Shown: one piece after another, positions 24,576 to 31,772 of the stretch
Numbering within the stretch: the first letter of the stretch is position 1
Layout: each line of letters begins with the position of its first letter
Source: Mycobacterium sp. 155
Lineage (GTDB): Bacteria; Actinomycetota; Actinomycetes; Mycobacteriales; Mycobacteriaceae
DNA: 31,772 nucleotides
NCBI RefSeq assembly: GCF_000373905.1
Contig: NZ_KB892706.1
Coordinates: 1-31,772 of the forward strand
Direction of reading: 5' to 3'
Position numbers and translations under genes: made by a program
The notes under the pieces: model-generated
Database searches by the model: none
What the model was told of the DNA's origin: nothing
The model's input: the letters and a program-made list of their open reading frames with translations, nothing else

Positions 24576-25316
24576 ATGGTCTCTCTGCAGCCCCCCACGC
24601 CGCACATTCCAGCGACCCTCGATGAGGAATTGCTGTGCTGCCTTGCCCCGGGCTATCCCGATTTCGCCGCACACGATCCCGAGCGGGTGGCCCGCATCGG
24701 CAACGAGGTCGCCTACGGCTTCACCGCGATGGCCGACGTCGCCCAGGCCGTGTCGATATTCGGATCGGCGCGCACCCCGCCGAATCATCCGCACTACATC
24801 CTGGCGCGCGCAGTGGCAACCCGATTGGGGGCGTACGGGTTTGACATCATCACCGGTGGCGGACCCGGGATCATGGAGGCGGCCAACCGGGGCGCCCGCG
24901 ACTCTGCGGTGCGCTCGATCGGTCTCAATATCGAGTTGCCCCATGAGCAGATCGTCAATCCTTTCGTTGATCGGTCGCTTCGGTTCCGGTACTTCTTCGT
25001 CCGCAAACTGATGTTCATCCGCTACGCGTCGGCATTCGTGGTCTTCCCCGGTGGGTTCGGAACTCTCGATGAACTGTTCGAGGCGTTGACGTTGATCCAG
25101 ACCGGGAAGATCCGGCACTTTCCGGTCGTGCTGGCCGGATCGCAGCACTGGAGCGGCTTGGTCGGGTGGATCCGCGCCCAGCTTCTCAGCGGCGGGATGG
25201 TGTCGCCCGAGGATGTCACGCTACTGACGGTGCTTGACGACCCTGACGCTATCGCTGACGTGATCATGCACTGGCGGCGCCGCCAGCTGGAGACCTACCA
25301 GGCCCCCGCCTCGTGA
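24576..25316 (+). CDS. LOG-family (lysine decarboxylase-like) protein
   Basis: This 246-residue Rossmann-like protein has the two family signatures GGGPGIMEAANRG (94-106) and PGGFGTLDELFE (158-169). Family members with the PGGxGTxxE motif hydrolyse cytokinin or purine ribotides (phosphoribohydrolase), although many are labelled lysine decarboxylase. The N-terminal 55 residues are extra and acidic. The ATG at 24576 has no clear ribosome site. Its promoter region carries box 3, so it may be co-controlled with the ATPase; why a metal regulon should hold this enzyme is not clear. Confidence 0.88.
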   Translation: MVSLQPPTPHIPATLDEELLCCLAPGYPDFAAHDPERVARIGNEVAYGFTAMADVAQAVSIFGSARTPPNHPHYILARAVATRLGAYGFDIITGGGPGIMEAANRGARDSAVRSIGLNIELPHEQIVNPFVDRSLRFRYFFVRKLMFIRYASAFVVFPGGFGTLDELFEALTLIQTGKIRHFPVVLAGSQHWSGLVGWIRAQLLSGGMVSPEDVTLLTVLDDPDAIADVIMHWRRRQLETYQAPAS

Positions 25317-25318
25317 CA

Positions 25319-26581
25319 TCACTGCCCCGTACTGACGGCCGGACGATCCGCGACCGGCTGCAGGTGACCATTGCGGGCCAGGGCATGCAGCGCCGCGGCT
25401 GACAGCAATCCGATTGCGACCAGCGCGGCCCATGTCAGTTTGGTGGCGCCGTGACCCCGGGCAATCTGCAGCACGTACCCCGTGGCGAGGTTTCCGGCCA
25501 AGATGCCCATGCCGACGATGGTGTTATAGAAGCCGTAATGGGTGCCCACCAGTCGGCCCTCGGCTAATGCCACCACGGTGTCCATCTCGAATGGGAAGAC
25601 CGCCGCTGAGCCGACCGCCAGCACGGCGGTGGTCACGAGCAAGGCCGCCAGTGCGACCACCCCGCCGAACCAGGCGTCGGGCACGACAAGCAATGGCACG
25701 AACGACAGTGCGATCACCATCATGCCGATCGCCAGTGCGCGGCCAGACCCCCAGCGAGCGGCGAACCATCGGGTGATCCTCATCTGTGCGGCGACCGCGA
25801 CAACACCAGAAACCACGAAGATCGCGGCCACCACTACCGACGCGTGGCCTGGTGACAGGACGGCGGCGTGCAGCGGCAGCGCCAGGTACACCTGAAATGA
25901 CAGCACGTAGCACCCGATCATTGCCAGGGCGAACAACAGGAACGAGCGGTTGGAGACCACGGTGCGCCAGTCCTGAATGACCGAGCCGGCGGTCTCACCG
26001 GCCGCAGGGGCGCGACGTGGTAAAGCGAACAATTGCGCGATCGTCAACAGCGCGAACACCGCGGCGGCCCCAGCCGCAGTGAGGCGGAAGTCGACTGCCA
26101 TGAACGCCAACCCCACCAGCGGACCGGCCAGGATGCCCGCCTGATAGAAGACGTTAAACACCGCGAACACTTCCACGCGACGCTCTCCGGCCTCGTCGGC
26201 GAGGTACGCGCGCACCGCCGGGTTGAACAGCGCCCCGGCGAATCCCGTTGCAGCCGAGGCGATCAACACCATGGGCAGCGATTGCGCGACTACGAGCAGC
26301 GCGAAGCCAGCGGTGCGCAATAGGCAGCCGGCCACGATCAGCGGCTTGTAGCCGAGCCGGTCGGCCAGGGTGCCGCCCACGATGAACATGCCCTGCTGAG
26401 AGAAGTTGCGTACCCCTAGAACGAGGCCGACCGCCCACGCCGCCAGGCCCAGTGGCCCGGCCAGATAGCCCGCCAGGTAAGGCATCAGCATGTAGAAGCC
26501 GAGGTTGATGCCGAACTGGTTGATCATCAGCAGCCGGCTTGGCCAGCTGAAGCTGCGGAACTCCCCCGTGATGTCGCTCAT
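25319..26581 (-). CDS. MFS transporter
   Basis: This 420-residue membrane protein has twelve predicted helices. It has the MFS loop signature near residue 75 (GGTLADRLGYKP, a GxLaDrxGrk form) and a second basic loop in the middle. It resembles multidrug or solute exporters of the family; the substrate is unknown. The ATG at 26581 overlaps the stop of the upstream Cds1-like gene (TGATG), so production of the two is coupled and the transporter may export a product of that enzyme or a metal-thiol complex. Its stop is 3 bases from the convergent LOG stop. Confidence 0.9.
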   Translation of the reverse strand: MSDITGEFRSFSWPSRLLMINQFGINLGFYMLMPYLAGYLAGPLGLAAWAVGLVLGVRNFSQQGMFIVGGTLADRLGYKPLIVAGCLLRTAGFALLVVAQSLPMVLIASAATGFAGALFNPAVRAYLADEAGERRVEVFAVFNVFYQAGILAGPLVGLAFMAVDFRLTAAGAAAVFALLTIAQLFALPRRAPAAGETAGSVIQDWRTVVSNRSFLLFALAMIGCYVLSFQVYLALPLHAAVLSPGHASVVVAAIFVVSGVVAVAAQMRITRWFAARWGSGRALAIGMMVIALSFVPLLVVPDAWFGGVVALAALLVTTAVLAVGSAAVFPFEMDTVVALAEGRLVGTHYGFYNTIVGMGILAGNLATGYVLQIARGHGATKLTWAALVAIGLLSAAALHALARNGHLQPVADRPAVSTGQ

Positions 26582-27687
26582 CACACCCGCCTGTCCGGGG
26601 CCGCCACCGTGGCGCACCGGGTCCAGGACTGGACAGCGACACATCCGGGATCGTCGATTGCGCCCGGCTCGATCGGTTGCTCACCAGCGAGCAGACCGTG
26701 CTCGTGGCAGTAGTCGTCGTTGTAAATCGTGTCGAAGTAGCGCTGCGGTCCGTCGGGGAAGATCGCCGCGACGGTCGCCCCCCGCGCATGGGTCTGGGCT
26801 GCCCAGCCTGCGACCAGAGCGACCGCCCCCACACTCCACCCGCCGGTGGCGTAGTGGGTGGCCGCCAGGGCCCGGCACGCCCAGACCGCCTCTGCCGGAG
26901 CTACCCAATGGACCTCATCGAAGGACGTGTAGTCCACGTTGGCAGGGTAGATGCTCGAGCCGAGCCCCCGCATCAGCCGCGGCTGGACGGGTTGTCCGAA
27001 TATCCGTGACCCGATGGCATCCACACCGATCAGTTTCATGGCCGGGTTGAACTCGCGTAGCACTCGTGCCACTCCGGCCGAATGCCCGCCGGTGCCCACT
27101 GAACACACCAGTACGTCCACATCGCCGACTTGTGCCCGCAACTCCAAGGCCAGCCCGCGGTAGGCGGCGACGCAGTCAGGATTGCTGTACTGATCGGGAT
27201 GCCAGGCTGTGGGATCCTCGGCCAGCAGCTGACCGACCCGGTCCCGGCGGGCCTGCTGCCAACCGCCGTCGGGATGCGGCTCGGTGACCTGATCGACCCG
27301 CGCCCCATAGGCGGTGAGCATCCGCATGAGGATGGGCTCAAGACCGGGGTCGGTGACCACCGTTACCGGGTGCCGATAGGCCATACCGGCTAGCGCTAAG
27401 CCCAAACCCAATGTGCCGCTGCTGGACTCGATGATGGGGGCACCCGGGCGCAGCGCTCCGCGAGCAAGGGCGCGTTCCACCATGTGCAGAGCCGGGCGGT
27501 CTTTCATGCCGCCGGGGTTGAAGCCCTCCAGCTTGGCCCAGAAGCCACCTTCACCGGCGGTAAAGGGCGCGGCAATGCGCAAGACTGGCGTGTTGCCGAC
27601 CATGGAGGAGGGCCGGTCATTGCGCCGCAGGCCGCGTGGAGCGGCGGCGTGGGCTGGGAACGGGTGAACTGGCAGAACAGATGTCAT
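26581..27687 (-). CDS. cds1: Cds1-like PLP-dependent cysteine desulfhydrase
   Basis: This 368-residue enzyme belongs to the cysteine synthase fold. The PLP lysine is K62 in [13 protein letters not shown], the substrate loop is SSSGTLGLG (88-96) and the phosphate loop is [10 protein letters not shown]. The closest family I recognise is mycobacterial Cds1 (Rv3684), which breaks L-cysteine into sulfide, pyruvate and ammonia. Sulfide could precipitate Cu or As, which would explain its place here; that is inference. The ATG at 27687 ([10 protein letters not shown]) matches the usual N-terminus; the frame remains open to 27756. The stop overlaps the MFS start. Confidence 0.88.
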   Translation of the reverse strand: MTSVLPVHPFPAHAAAPRGLRRNDRPSSMVGNTPVLRIAAPFTAGEGGFWAKLEGFNPGGMKDRPALHMVERALARGALRPGAPIIESSSGTLGLGLALAGMAYRHPVTVVTDPGLEPILMRMLTAYGARVDQVTEPHPDGGWQQARRDRVGQLLAEDPTAWHPDQYSNPDCVAAYRGLALELRAQVGDVDVLVCSVGTGGHSAGVARVLREFNPAMKLIGVDAIGSRIFGQPVQPRLMRGLGSSIYPANVDYTSFDEVHWVAPAEAVWACRALAATHYATGGWSVGAVALVAGWAAQTHARGATVAAIFPDGPQRYFDTIYNDDYCHEHGLLAGEQPIEPGAIDDPGCVAVQSWTRCATVAAPDRRV

Positions 27688-27807
27688 GGAATATGTCGCT
27701 TCCGCGTGATGGCCGCGACGGCACGCGCGCGGCCGCTGGTCATGGACAGCGGGCACCGACCAGCCATCACCACAAGGACGGGGTGGAGCCGGTCTGCGGC
27801 TATCCGA

Positions 27808-28215
27808 TCAGCGTCGCGCGACGCAGAACAACGTCAAGATGTCCGGCCCGGACAGGGCCGCGACAACCGAGCGGGGCGGGGCGCGGCCAGCGGCCGGCTC
27901 GTCCTGAGCCGACAGCTGCCATAGCACCACTAACCCGACTAACAGACTCAGTGCCAACAACATCCCGCGCAGCCGTGGGACGAAAAAATCGGCGAGCGAA
28001 TCGGGTAGGCACTGCTGGATGCCAGAATCGATGTGGGCATGGTCGGCATCGGAGATGACGTGCCCGTAGAGGGCCGAGGCTGTTTCGTGGCTGTGCAACT
28101 GCGGGGGGTGCTGCGACGATGCCGTGCTGGACGCCGGCGCTGCGAGGCATAGCAGAGCGACTAGGCCAACTATCACCCACAGTCCGCGGCGCGGCGACGG
28201 GCTCGAAGCGTGCAT
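27808..28215 (-). CDS. LpqS-like copper-associated membrane protein
   Basis: This 135-residue protein has an N-terminal hydrophobic segment (about 10-28; LLC is a poor lipobox). A His-rich outer part follows (HSHE, GHV, DHAH, one Cys), then a second membrane helix (about 82-101). The basic C-terminus ends DILTLFCVARR. This pattern resembles mycobacterial LpqS, which belongs to the copper-inducible RicR regulon and lies next to mmcO in M. tuberculosis. The ATG at 28215 was chosen because the signal segment follows; TAAAGT at 28226-28231 could be its -10, giving a nearly leaderless mRNA. No CsoR/RicR box is evident upstream. Confidence 0.6.
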   Translation of the reverse strand: MHASSPSPRRGLWVIVGLVALLCLAAPASSTASSQHPPQLHSHETASALYGHVISDADHAHIDSGIQQCLPDSLADFFVPRLRGMLLALSLLVGLVVLWQLSAQDEPAAGRAPPRSVVAALSGPDILTLFCVARR

Positions 28216-28434
28216 AGTGACCGCGACTTTAGCATCGCGATCCAGGCCGGGCATCGACCCACGAACTTGATGCCGAGTCGTAATACCGCCGCGACAACGG
28301 CGTTGAGCCACCGCAGCCGTTGGCATCCGCCGATAGCCGAACGGGCGGCGGCGGTGGCACCTGGGCCGTTACTGCAGCCCTACCGCCGACCGACGTAATC
28401 TGCCATCCTAATTTGCGGATTGCTCGCACCGAAC
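28216..28434. other. Divergent promoter region
   Basis: This is 219 bases between the LpqS-like gene and the cupin gene. Apart from the -10 candidate at 28226-28231 (minus strand) I see no clear operator and no gene. Confidence 0.4.
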
Positions 28435-28788
28435 ATGAGAAAGCGGTACACACCCACCTTGAGGAAACACTCGCTCGACGCGACTGTGCGGCATCTTCTA
28501 GCCCACGCCTCCGCGCAGCCGAGCGGTCGCAGCGCAGAGACCGTTTATGGCGGTCACGAACACGTGCTGCGCCAGACCGTTATCGCGTTGCTCCAAGGGC
28601 AGGCATTGGGCGATCACGAGAACCCTGGAGAAGCCACCGTGTACGTCCTGCACGGTCGAGTGCGCGTATCTACCCAGGACACGCAGTGGGACGCCATCAC
28701 CGGTGACCTGCTTGCGCTCCCACCGGTGCGGCATCGCCTCGACGCCGTCACCGACGCAGCGATACTGCTCACAGTTGCCAAGACCTAA
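28435..28788 (+). CDS. Small cupin-domain protein
   Basis: This 117-residue protein carries an N-terminal helix, then a single cupin barrel. LAHASAQPSGRSAETVYGGHE leads to the barrel strands, HENPGEATVYVLHGRVRV holds the first cupin motif (His, Glu), and GDLLALPPVRHRLDA holds the second (His). The metal and substrate are unknown; in actinobacteria such cupins are often found beside stress and metal genes. The ATG at 28435 was preferred to an upstream TTG, although neither has a strong ribosome site. It diverges from the LpqS-like gene. Confidence 0.75.
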   Translation: MRKRYTPTLRKHSLDATVRHLLAHASAQPSGRSAETVYGGHEHVLRQTVIALLQGQALGDHENPGEATVYVLHGRVRVSTQDTQWDAITGDLLALPPVRHRLDAVTDAAILLTVAKT

Positions 28789-29020
28789 CGGCCGCGATTG
28801 GACTCGCGCTGACGGCGCATCATGGCCGACGGACACATGCGTGATCCCTCTGGTTGCCGGCGAATCACTGCCATTCGATGGCCGCCCACCCGTGAGAGTA
28901 ACTGTCTGACAGGTTACTTCGGTAAGCGGCAGCTTTCCGTCGAGGGCCACAGCCATGCTTCATCGGAGCGGCCCTCAACGCCGTCCGCGCACATGTCAAT
29001 TGGCCATTGCGTTGTGCGGT
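28789..29020. other. Gene-free stretch before methyltransferase
   Basis: I see no gene here. Codon bias is absent in all frames; it ends in the promoter that carries the CsoR-type site. Confidence 0.4.
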
Positions 29021-29037
29021 ATACCCCCGTAGGGTAT
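29021..29037. promoter_or_regulatory. CsoR-type operator
   Basis: ATACCCCCGTAGGGTAT is, as its reverse complement, the TACCCTACGGGGGTA form known for copper-sensing CsoR and its sulfur and formaldehyde relatives. It lies 36 bases upstream of the methyltransferase start. No csoR gene is in the window. Confidence 0.7.
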
Positions 29038-29072
29038 CCAGGATGGGGCCATGGCCAGCAGAAGGAGGTCCA

Positions 29073-29669
29073 ATGAAGCTCAACGCGTTCGAACGCGCCG
29101 CGATGAACAACCCTGTCCGCGCCGCCCATCAGCACCACCGTGAGGCGAGCTGGTTCCGCCGGTTGGCCGGCGGCGACTTGTCCGGCCAGCAGGTTTTAGA
29201 GGTCGGGTGCGGACGCGGAGTCGGGGCTGAAGTGATCCTGGACCGGCTCGGCGCCGCGGACGTCACAGCATTCGACCTCGACGAATCGATGGTCGAACTG
29301 GCACGCAGGCGGTTACACGGGCGGCCGGTGGATCTGTCAGTCGGCGATGTATGCGAGATCGCGCAGCCGACAGGGAGCACCGACACGGTGGTGAACTTTG
29401 GGATCATCCACCACGTCCCGAACTGGCAGCAGGCGGTGGCAGAGATCGCCCGCGTGCTCCGCCCCGGCGGGCTGCTGCTGTTTGAGGAGGTACCCCGCCA
29501 GATTCTCGACACCTGGGCGTTCCGGACCTTCACGTTGCATCCTCGTGAAAATCGTTTCGAGGCAGCGGAATTCGCAACAGAATTGGCGCGCCACGGCCTG
29601 CACGGCACTGGTGAGTGCGAGCACCATCTTGGGGGTATGGTGTTCGTCGGCGCAGCACGAAAGGCCTGA
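29073..29669 (+). CDS. Class I SAM-dependent methyltransferase
   Basis: This 198-residue protein has SAM motif I VLEVGCGRG (41-49), the acidic residue after strand 2 (FDLDESM) and the motif NFGIIHHVPNW. The C-terminal half is short. The substrate is not evident: it lacks the spaced cysteines of arsenite methyltransferase ArsM, so arsenic methylation is unlikely. AGGAGG is placed 4 nt before ATG 29073. The promoter holds a CsoR-type site, suggesting induction by copper, persulfide or aldehyde. Confidence 0.85.
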   Translation: MKLNAFERAAMNNPVRAAHQHHREASWFRRLAGGDLSGQQVLEVGCGRGVGAEVILDRLGAADVTAFDLDESMVELARRRLHGRPVDLSVGDVCEIAQPTGSTDTVVNFGIIHHVPNWQQAVAEIARVLRPGGLLLFEEVPRQILDTWAFRTFTLHPRENRFEAAEFATELARHGLHGTGECEHHLGGMVFVGAARKA

Positions 29670-29963
29670 GTGGCCCGCTGAGTGGTCGTGACACACCCGT
29701 TCACTACGCCGAGGCTCCCGTCTTCCGCGATCTGACGAGTCCGCGGCCCCCAGTTCCAAAACAGAAACAGCCCACGGAATTACAAGACTGTAGTTTGTGA
29801 CGGCTGTTTCCAATGGTGCCAAAGTGATGTACGTTAATTTTCGACACGGGGTTAATACGTACTTAGTAACTACGTAGATATCCTGCGCCAGGTTGGTATC
29901 AGACCCGACCCGCCCAGCGTGGCATGGCAATCCACCGCCGCGTCCGAAAGAGAGCTAAAGCTG
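29670..29963. other. AT-rich promoter region with repeats
   Basis: No gene is seen. It holds the inverted repeat AAACAGCC (29765-29772) / GGCTGTTT (29802-29809), which surrounds TACA-AGAC-TGTA (29781-29792). It also holds two TACGTA palindromes (29856-29861 and 29871-29876). It is clearly more AT-rich than its flanks, as expected for a regulated promoter or an element boundary. Confidence 0.45.
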
Positions 29964-30743
29964 ATGCCGGTTCCATCGCGCACCAACAATCGCGACGAAT
30001 GCCCGCCACCGCGTCCGAGCCGGCCCCGCCGTGCGACTCGTCGGCTCTGGAGTAGGCGGTCAGCCGTTCTGGGATTCGCCGTCGTTGCGACGCTGCTGGC
30101 AACCCCGCTTTCGCCCGCCCGAGCCGAGCCGACGAATGGCCCGTGGGACCCGTTGCTGCCCCAGGTGCTCAGCGCGGGAGCTCCGGGTGACCCCTTGGCG
30201 ATCGCAAATGCCTCGCTGCAGGCGACCGCCAAGGCTGCGCAAACTACGATGGACCTAGGGCGTAAATTCCTCGGCAGTCTCGGCATCGGAAGCCCGACAA
30301 GCGATCCGCCGTCTGTTTTCAGCGGCAACCGCGTCAGCGGCAAGCAGGCTATCGAGTACGTAATCCGCCGAGCCGGATCACAGATGGGGGTGCCCTATTC
30401 CTGGGGCGGCGGGAGCCTCACGGGTCCAAGTCTCGGAATCGACTCCGGCGCCAATACGGTCGGCTTCGACTGCTCAGGATTGACTCGGTACGCCTTCGCC
30501 GGCGTCGGCATTTTGCTGCCCCGGTTCTCCGGGGCCCAATACGACGCGGGCCGCAAAGTGCCGCCATCGGAGGCTAAGCGCGGCGACCTGTTGTTCTGGG
30601 GTGCCGGCGGGGGTCAGCACGAAGCCCTCTACCTCGGTGGAGGCCAGATGCTTGAAGCGCAGCAAACCGGTGTGCCCGTGAAGATTTCACCAGTGCGCAC
30701 CGCTGGTATGACACCGTACGTCACTCGCATCATCGAGACCTAG
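29964..30743 (+). CDS. Secreted NlpC/P60 peptidoglycan endopeptidase
   Basis: This is a 259-residue secreted protein. The signal segment (about 30-54) has a twin-arginine-rich start (RRLWSRRS) and a likely cleavage site ARA|EP. A variable linker precedes the NlpC/P60 domain (about 125-259). The catalytic triad is C170 (FDCSGL), H219 and E231; the spacings of 49 and 12 residues are exactly those of RipA (C383, H432, E444). Such enzymes cut the D-Glu-mDAP bond in the cell-wall stem peptide. Unlike RipD, the catalytic residues are present. The ATG at 29964 was preferred to the GTG at 29919 because GAGAGCTAAAG lies upstream. Confidence 0.88.
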   Translation: MPVPSRTNNRDECPPPRPSRPRRATRRLWSRRSAVLGFAVVATLLATPLSPARAEPTNGPWDPLLPQVLSAGAPGDPLAIANASLQATAKAAQTTMDLGRKFLGSLGIGSPTSDPPSVFSGNRVSGKQAIEYVIRRAGSQMGVPYSWGGGSLTGPSLGIDSGANTVGFDCSGLTRYAFAGVGILLPRFSGAQYDAGRKVPPSEAKRGDLLFWGAGGGQHEALYLGGGQMLEAQQTGVPVKISPVRTAGMTPYVTRIIET

Positions 30744-30808
30744 GCGTATGACCCAGCGCCTTGGTGATGGCGTGGCGTGTTGACATGACGAAGACCGCTG
30801 AGTGAACT

Positions 30809-30848
30809 TCCCAGCTTTCTGGGACACGCAAACAACACTGGAAGTGTT
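30809..30848. terminator. Two hairpins between convergent genes
   Basis: TCCCAG-CTTT-CTGGGA (30809-30824) and AACACT-GGA-AGTGTT (30834-30848) lie between the stops of the convergent genes at 30743 and 30862. Neither has a long T run, but the pair could end transcription from both sides. Confidence 0.5.
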
Positions 30849-30861
30849 CTTGGTCCACCGT

Positions 30862-31772
30862 TCAACTGCGCTCGCGGAGTGGAAGGCCCGCAGTGTGATA
30901 GACCGCATCGATGACAGTCATGTTTTCAACCGCGTCTTGCGGCGTCGTCTTCACCGGTTCGCCACGCAGCACCGCCGCAGCGAAAGCGTCGAGCTGATAC
31001 GCATAGGACGAGCGGCGCGAGAATCGTTCCACGCGATTGCCGTTGGCTGATCGGACCACGAGCCGGTGGAAGAGCTGTGGCATCACCGGATTGAGCACAC
31101 GCAGCTCGCCACGGTCGCCTACCACCCGAGCGCTCATTCGCAGCAGATTCGAGGACCACATCGAGCAGGAGATCCGGCCGGTGTGCCCGCCGGGAAATCG
31201 CAACTCGGCCGTCATAGCCCGGTCGATCTGCGGATCGTGCAGCTTCGCCCGTGCCGAAACGACTTCCGGTCTCGCACCACCGAACGCACGCGCCATGTTC
31301 ACCGCATAGCACCCGGCATCCATAGTCGCACCGCCGGCGAGCGAGTAGCGATACCGGATGTCGGAGAACCTCGGCAGGGGGTAGCACAAAGTTGCCTCCA
31401 CCCGCTCGAGCTTCCCCAGTTCGCCCCCTGCAATGATCTGCTCGATTCGCAAAGCAAGTGGATGGTAACGGTAGTGGAAGGCCTCCATCACCACTCGGTC
31501 CGACGTCGCGGCGAGGTCGGCGACCTCCCGGGCTTCGGCAGCGTTGGCGGCGAACGGCTTCTCACACAACACGTGCTTGCCGGCGGCCAGTGCCGCTCGA
31601 GTCCACCTGCCGTGCAAACTGTTCGGCAGCGGATTGTAGATAGCATCGAGGTCCGGGTCGGCGACCAGCGCCTCGTAATTGTCGTGCACCCGGGCGATGC
31701 CGTGTTTGGAAGCGAACGCAGCTGCACGCAAGTTTTCGCGCGCTGCGACCGCGGCAACGACGACCTCGGCAC
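30862..31772 (-). CDS. Gfo/Idh/MocA-family oxidoreductase, 5' end outside window
   Basis: The frame is open from the right edge through AEVVVAAVAARENL to the stop at 30862; about 303 residues are visible. The NAD(P)-binding half carries LDAIYNPLPNSLHG and the family signature CEKPFAANAAEA. The C-terminal sheet domain has FHYRYHPLALRI and a GGATMDAGCYAVN segment near the substrate site. The family oxidises or reduces sugars and inositols; the substrate is unknown. Only the first glycine-rich loop is missing, beyond the edge. Confidence 0.9.
   Translation of the reverse strand, partial: AEVVVAAVAARENLRAAAFASKHGIARVHDNYEALVADPDLDAIYNPLPNSLHGRWTRAALAAGKHVLCEKPFAANAAEAREVADLAATSDRVVMEAFHYRYHPLALRIEQIIAGGELGKLERVEATLCYPLPRFSDIRYRYSLAGGATMDAGCYAVNMARAFGGARPEVVSARAKLHDPQIDRAMTAELRFPGGHTGRISCSMWSSNLLRMSARVVGDRGELRVLNPVMPQLFHRLVVRSANGNRVERFSRRSSYAYQLDAFAAAVLRGEPVKTTPQDAVENMTVIDAVYHTAGLPLRERS

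Noticed and set aside
29073..29669. Arsenite methyltransferase ArsM
   Set aside because: The conserved cysteines needed for arsenite binding are absent, so only a generic methyltransferase is called.

Overview
The window is high-GC DNA with strongly GC3-biased codons. Its gene families (DUF4192, an MmcO-type oxidase, a Cds1-like enzyme, an LpqS-like protein, a RipA-type NlpC/P60 protein, a MobF relaxase) point to a mycobacterium, most likely an environmental Mycolicibacterium or Mycobacterium. The content suggests a plasmid or an integrated mobilizable region. There are no rRNA, tRNA or CRISPR sequences that I can see.

Left part (1-8230), mobile backbone: a partial gene of unknown function, a DUF4192 gene and a small orphan gene are separated by long non-coding stretches. 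These stretches carry the same intrinsic terminator and a related leader of about 150 nt. Several decayed genes follow (2189-2491, 3838-4108), then a hairpin-rich stretch that is a candidate oriT, then a 987-residue MobF relaxase/helicase whose linker is filled with a VSPTS-like repeat. A kinase gene fragment just downstream marks old rearrangement.

Middle (8230-15035), arsenic resistance: an ArsR-ArsC fusion gene with a solo PstS-like lipoprotein; arsA, arsD and a frameshifted arsC on the minus strand; a divergent arsR-arsC pair; and an arsR-aquaporin pair. No ArsB or Acr3 pump is present. Export would have to run through the aquaporin or through a pump outside the window. Operators and probable leaderless promoters are visible upstream of the three arsR genes.

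15036-16002 is a poorly coding junction with one probable frameshifted small gene.

16003-25316, copper (or silver) handling: an MmcO-like multicopper oxidase, a SHOCT membrane protein and an FMN split-barrel protein form one minus-strand operon. They diverge from an OmpR-type two-component system. A CopZ-like chaperone and a Met-rich DUF305 lipoprotein follow, then DUF302, then a P1B-type ATPase with a CPD membrane motif and a LOG-family gene. Three divergent promoters here share a near-identical box of about 22 bp, the best candidate for the binding site of the local response regulator.

25319-29669: a Cds1-like PLP enzyme coupled to an MFS transporter, an LpqS-like protein, a small cupin, and a methyltransferase preceded by a CsoR-type operator. 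29670-31772: a secreted NlpC/P60 peptidase with its catalytic triad, and a Gfo/Idh/MocA oxidoreductase cut by the right edge; these look like ordinary backbone genes.

Taken together, the window looks like a mobilizable metal-resistance island with arsenic and copper modules on a mycobacterial mobile-element backbone.
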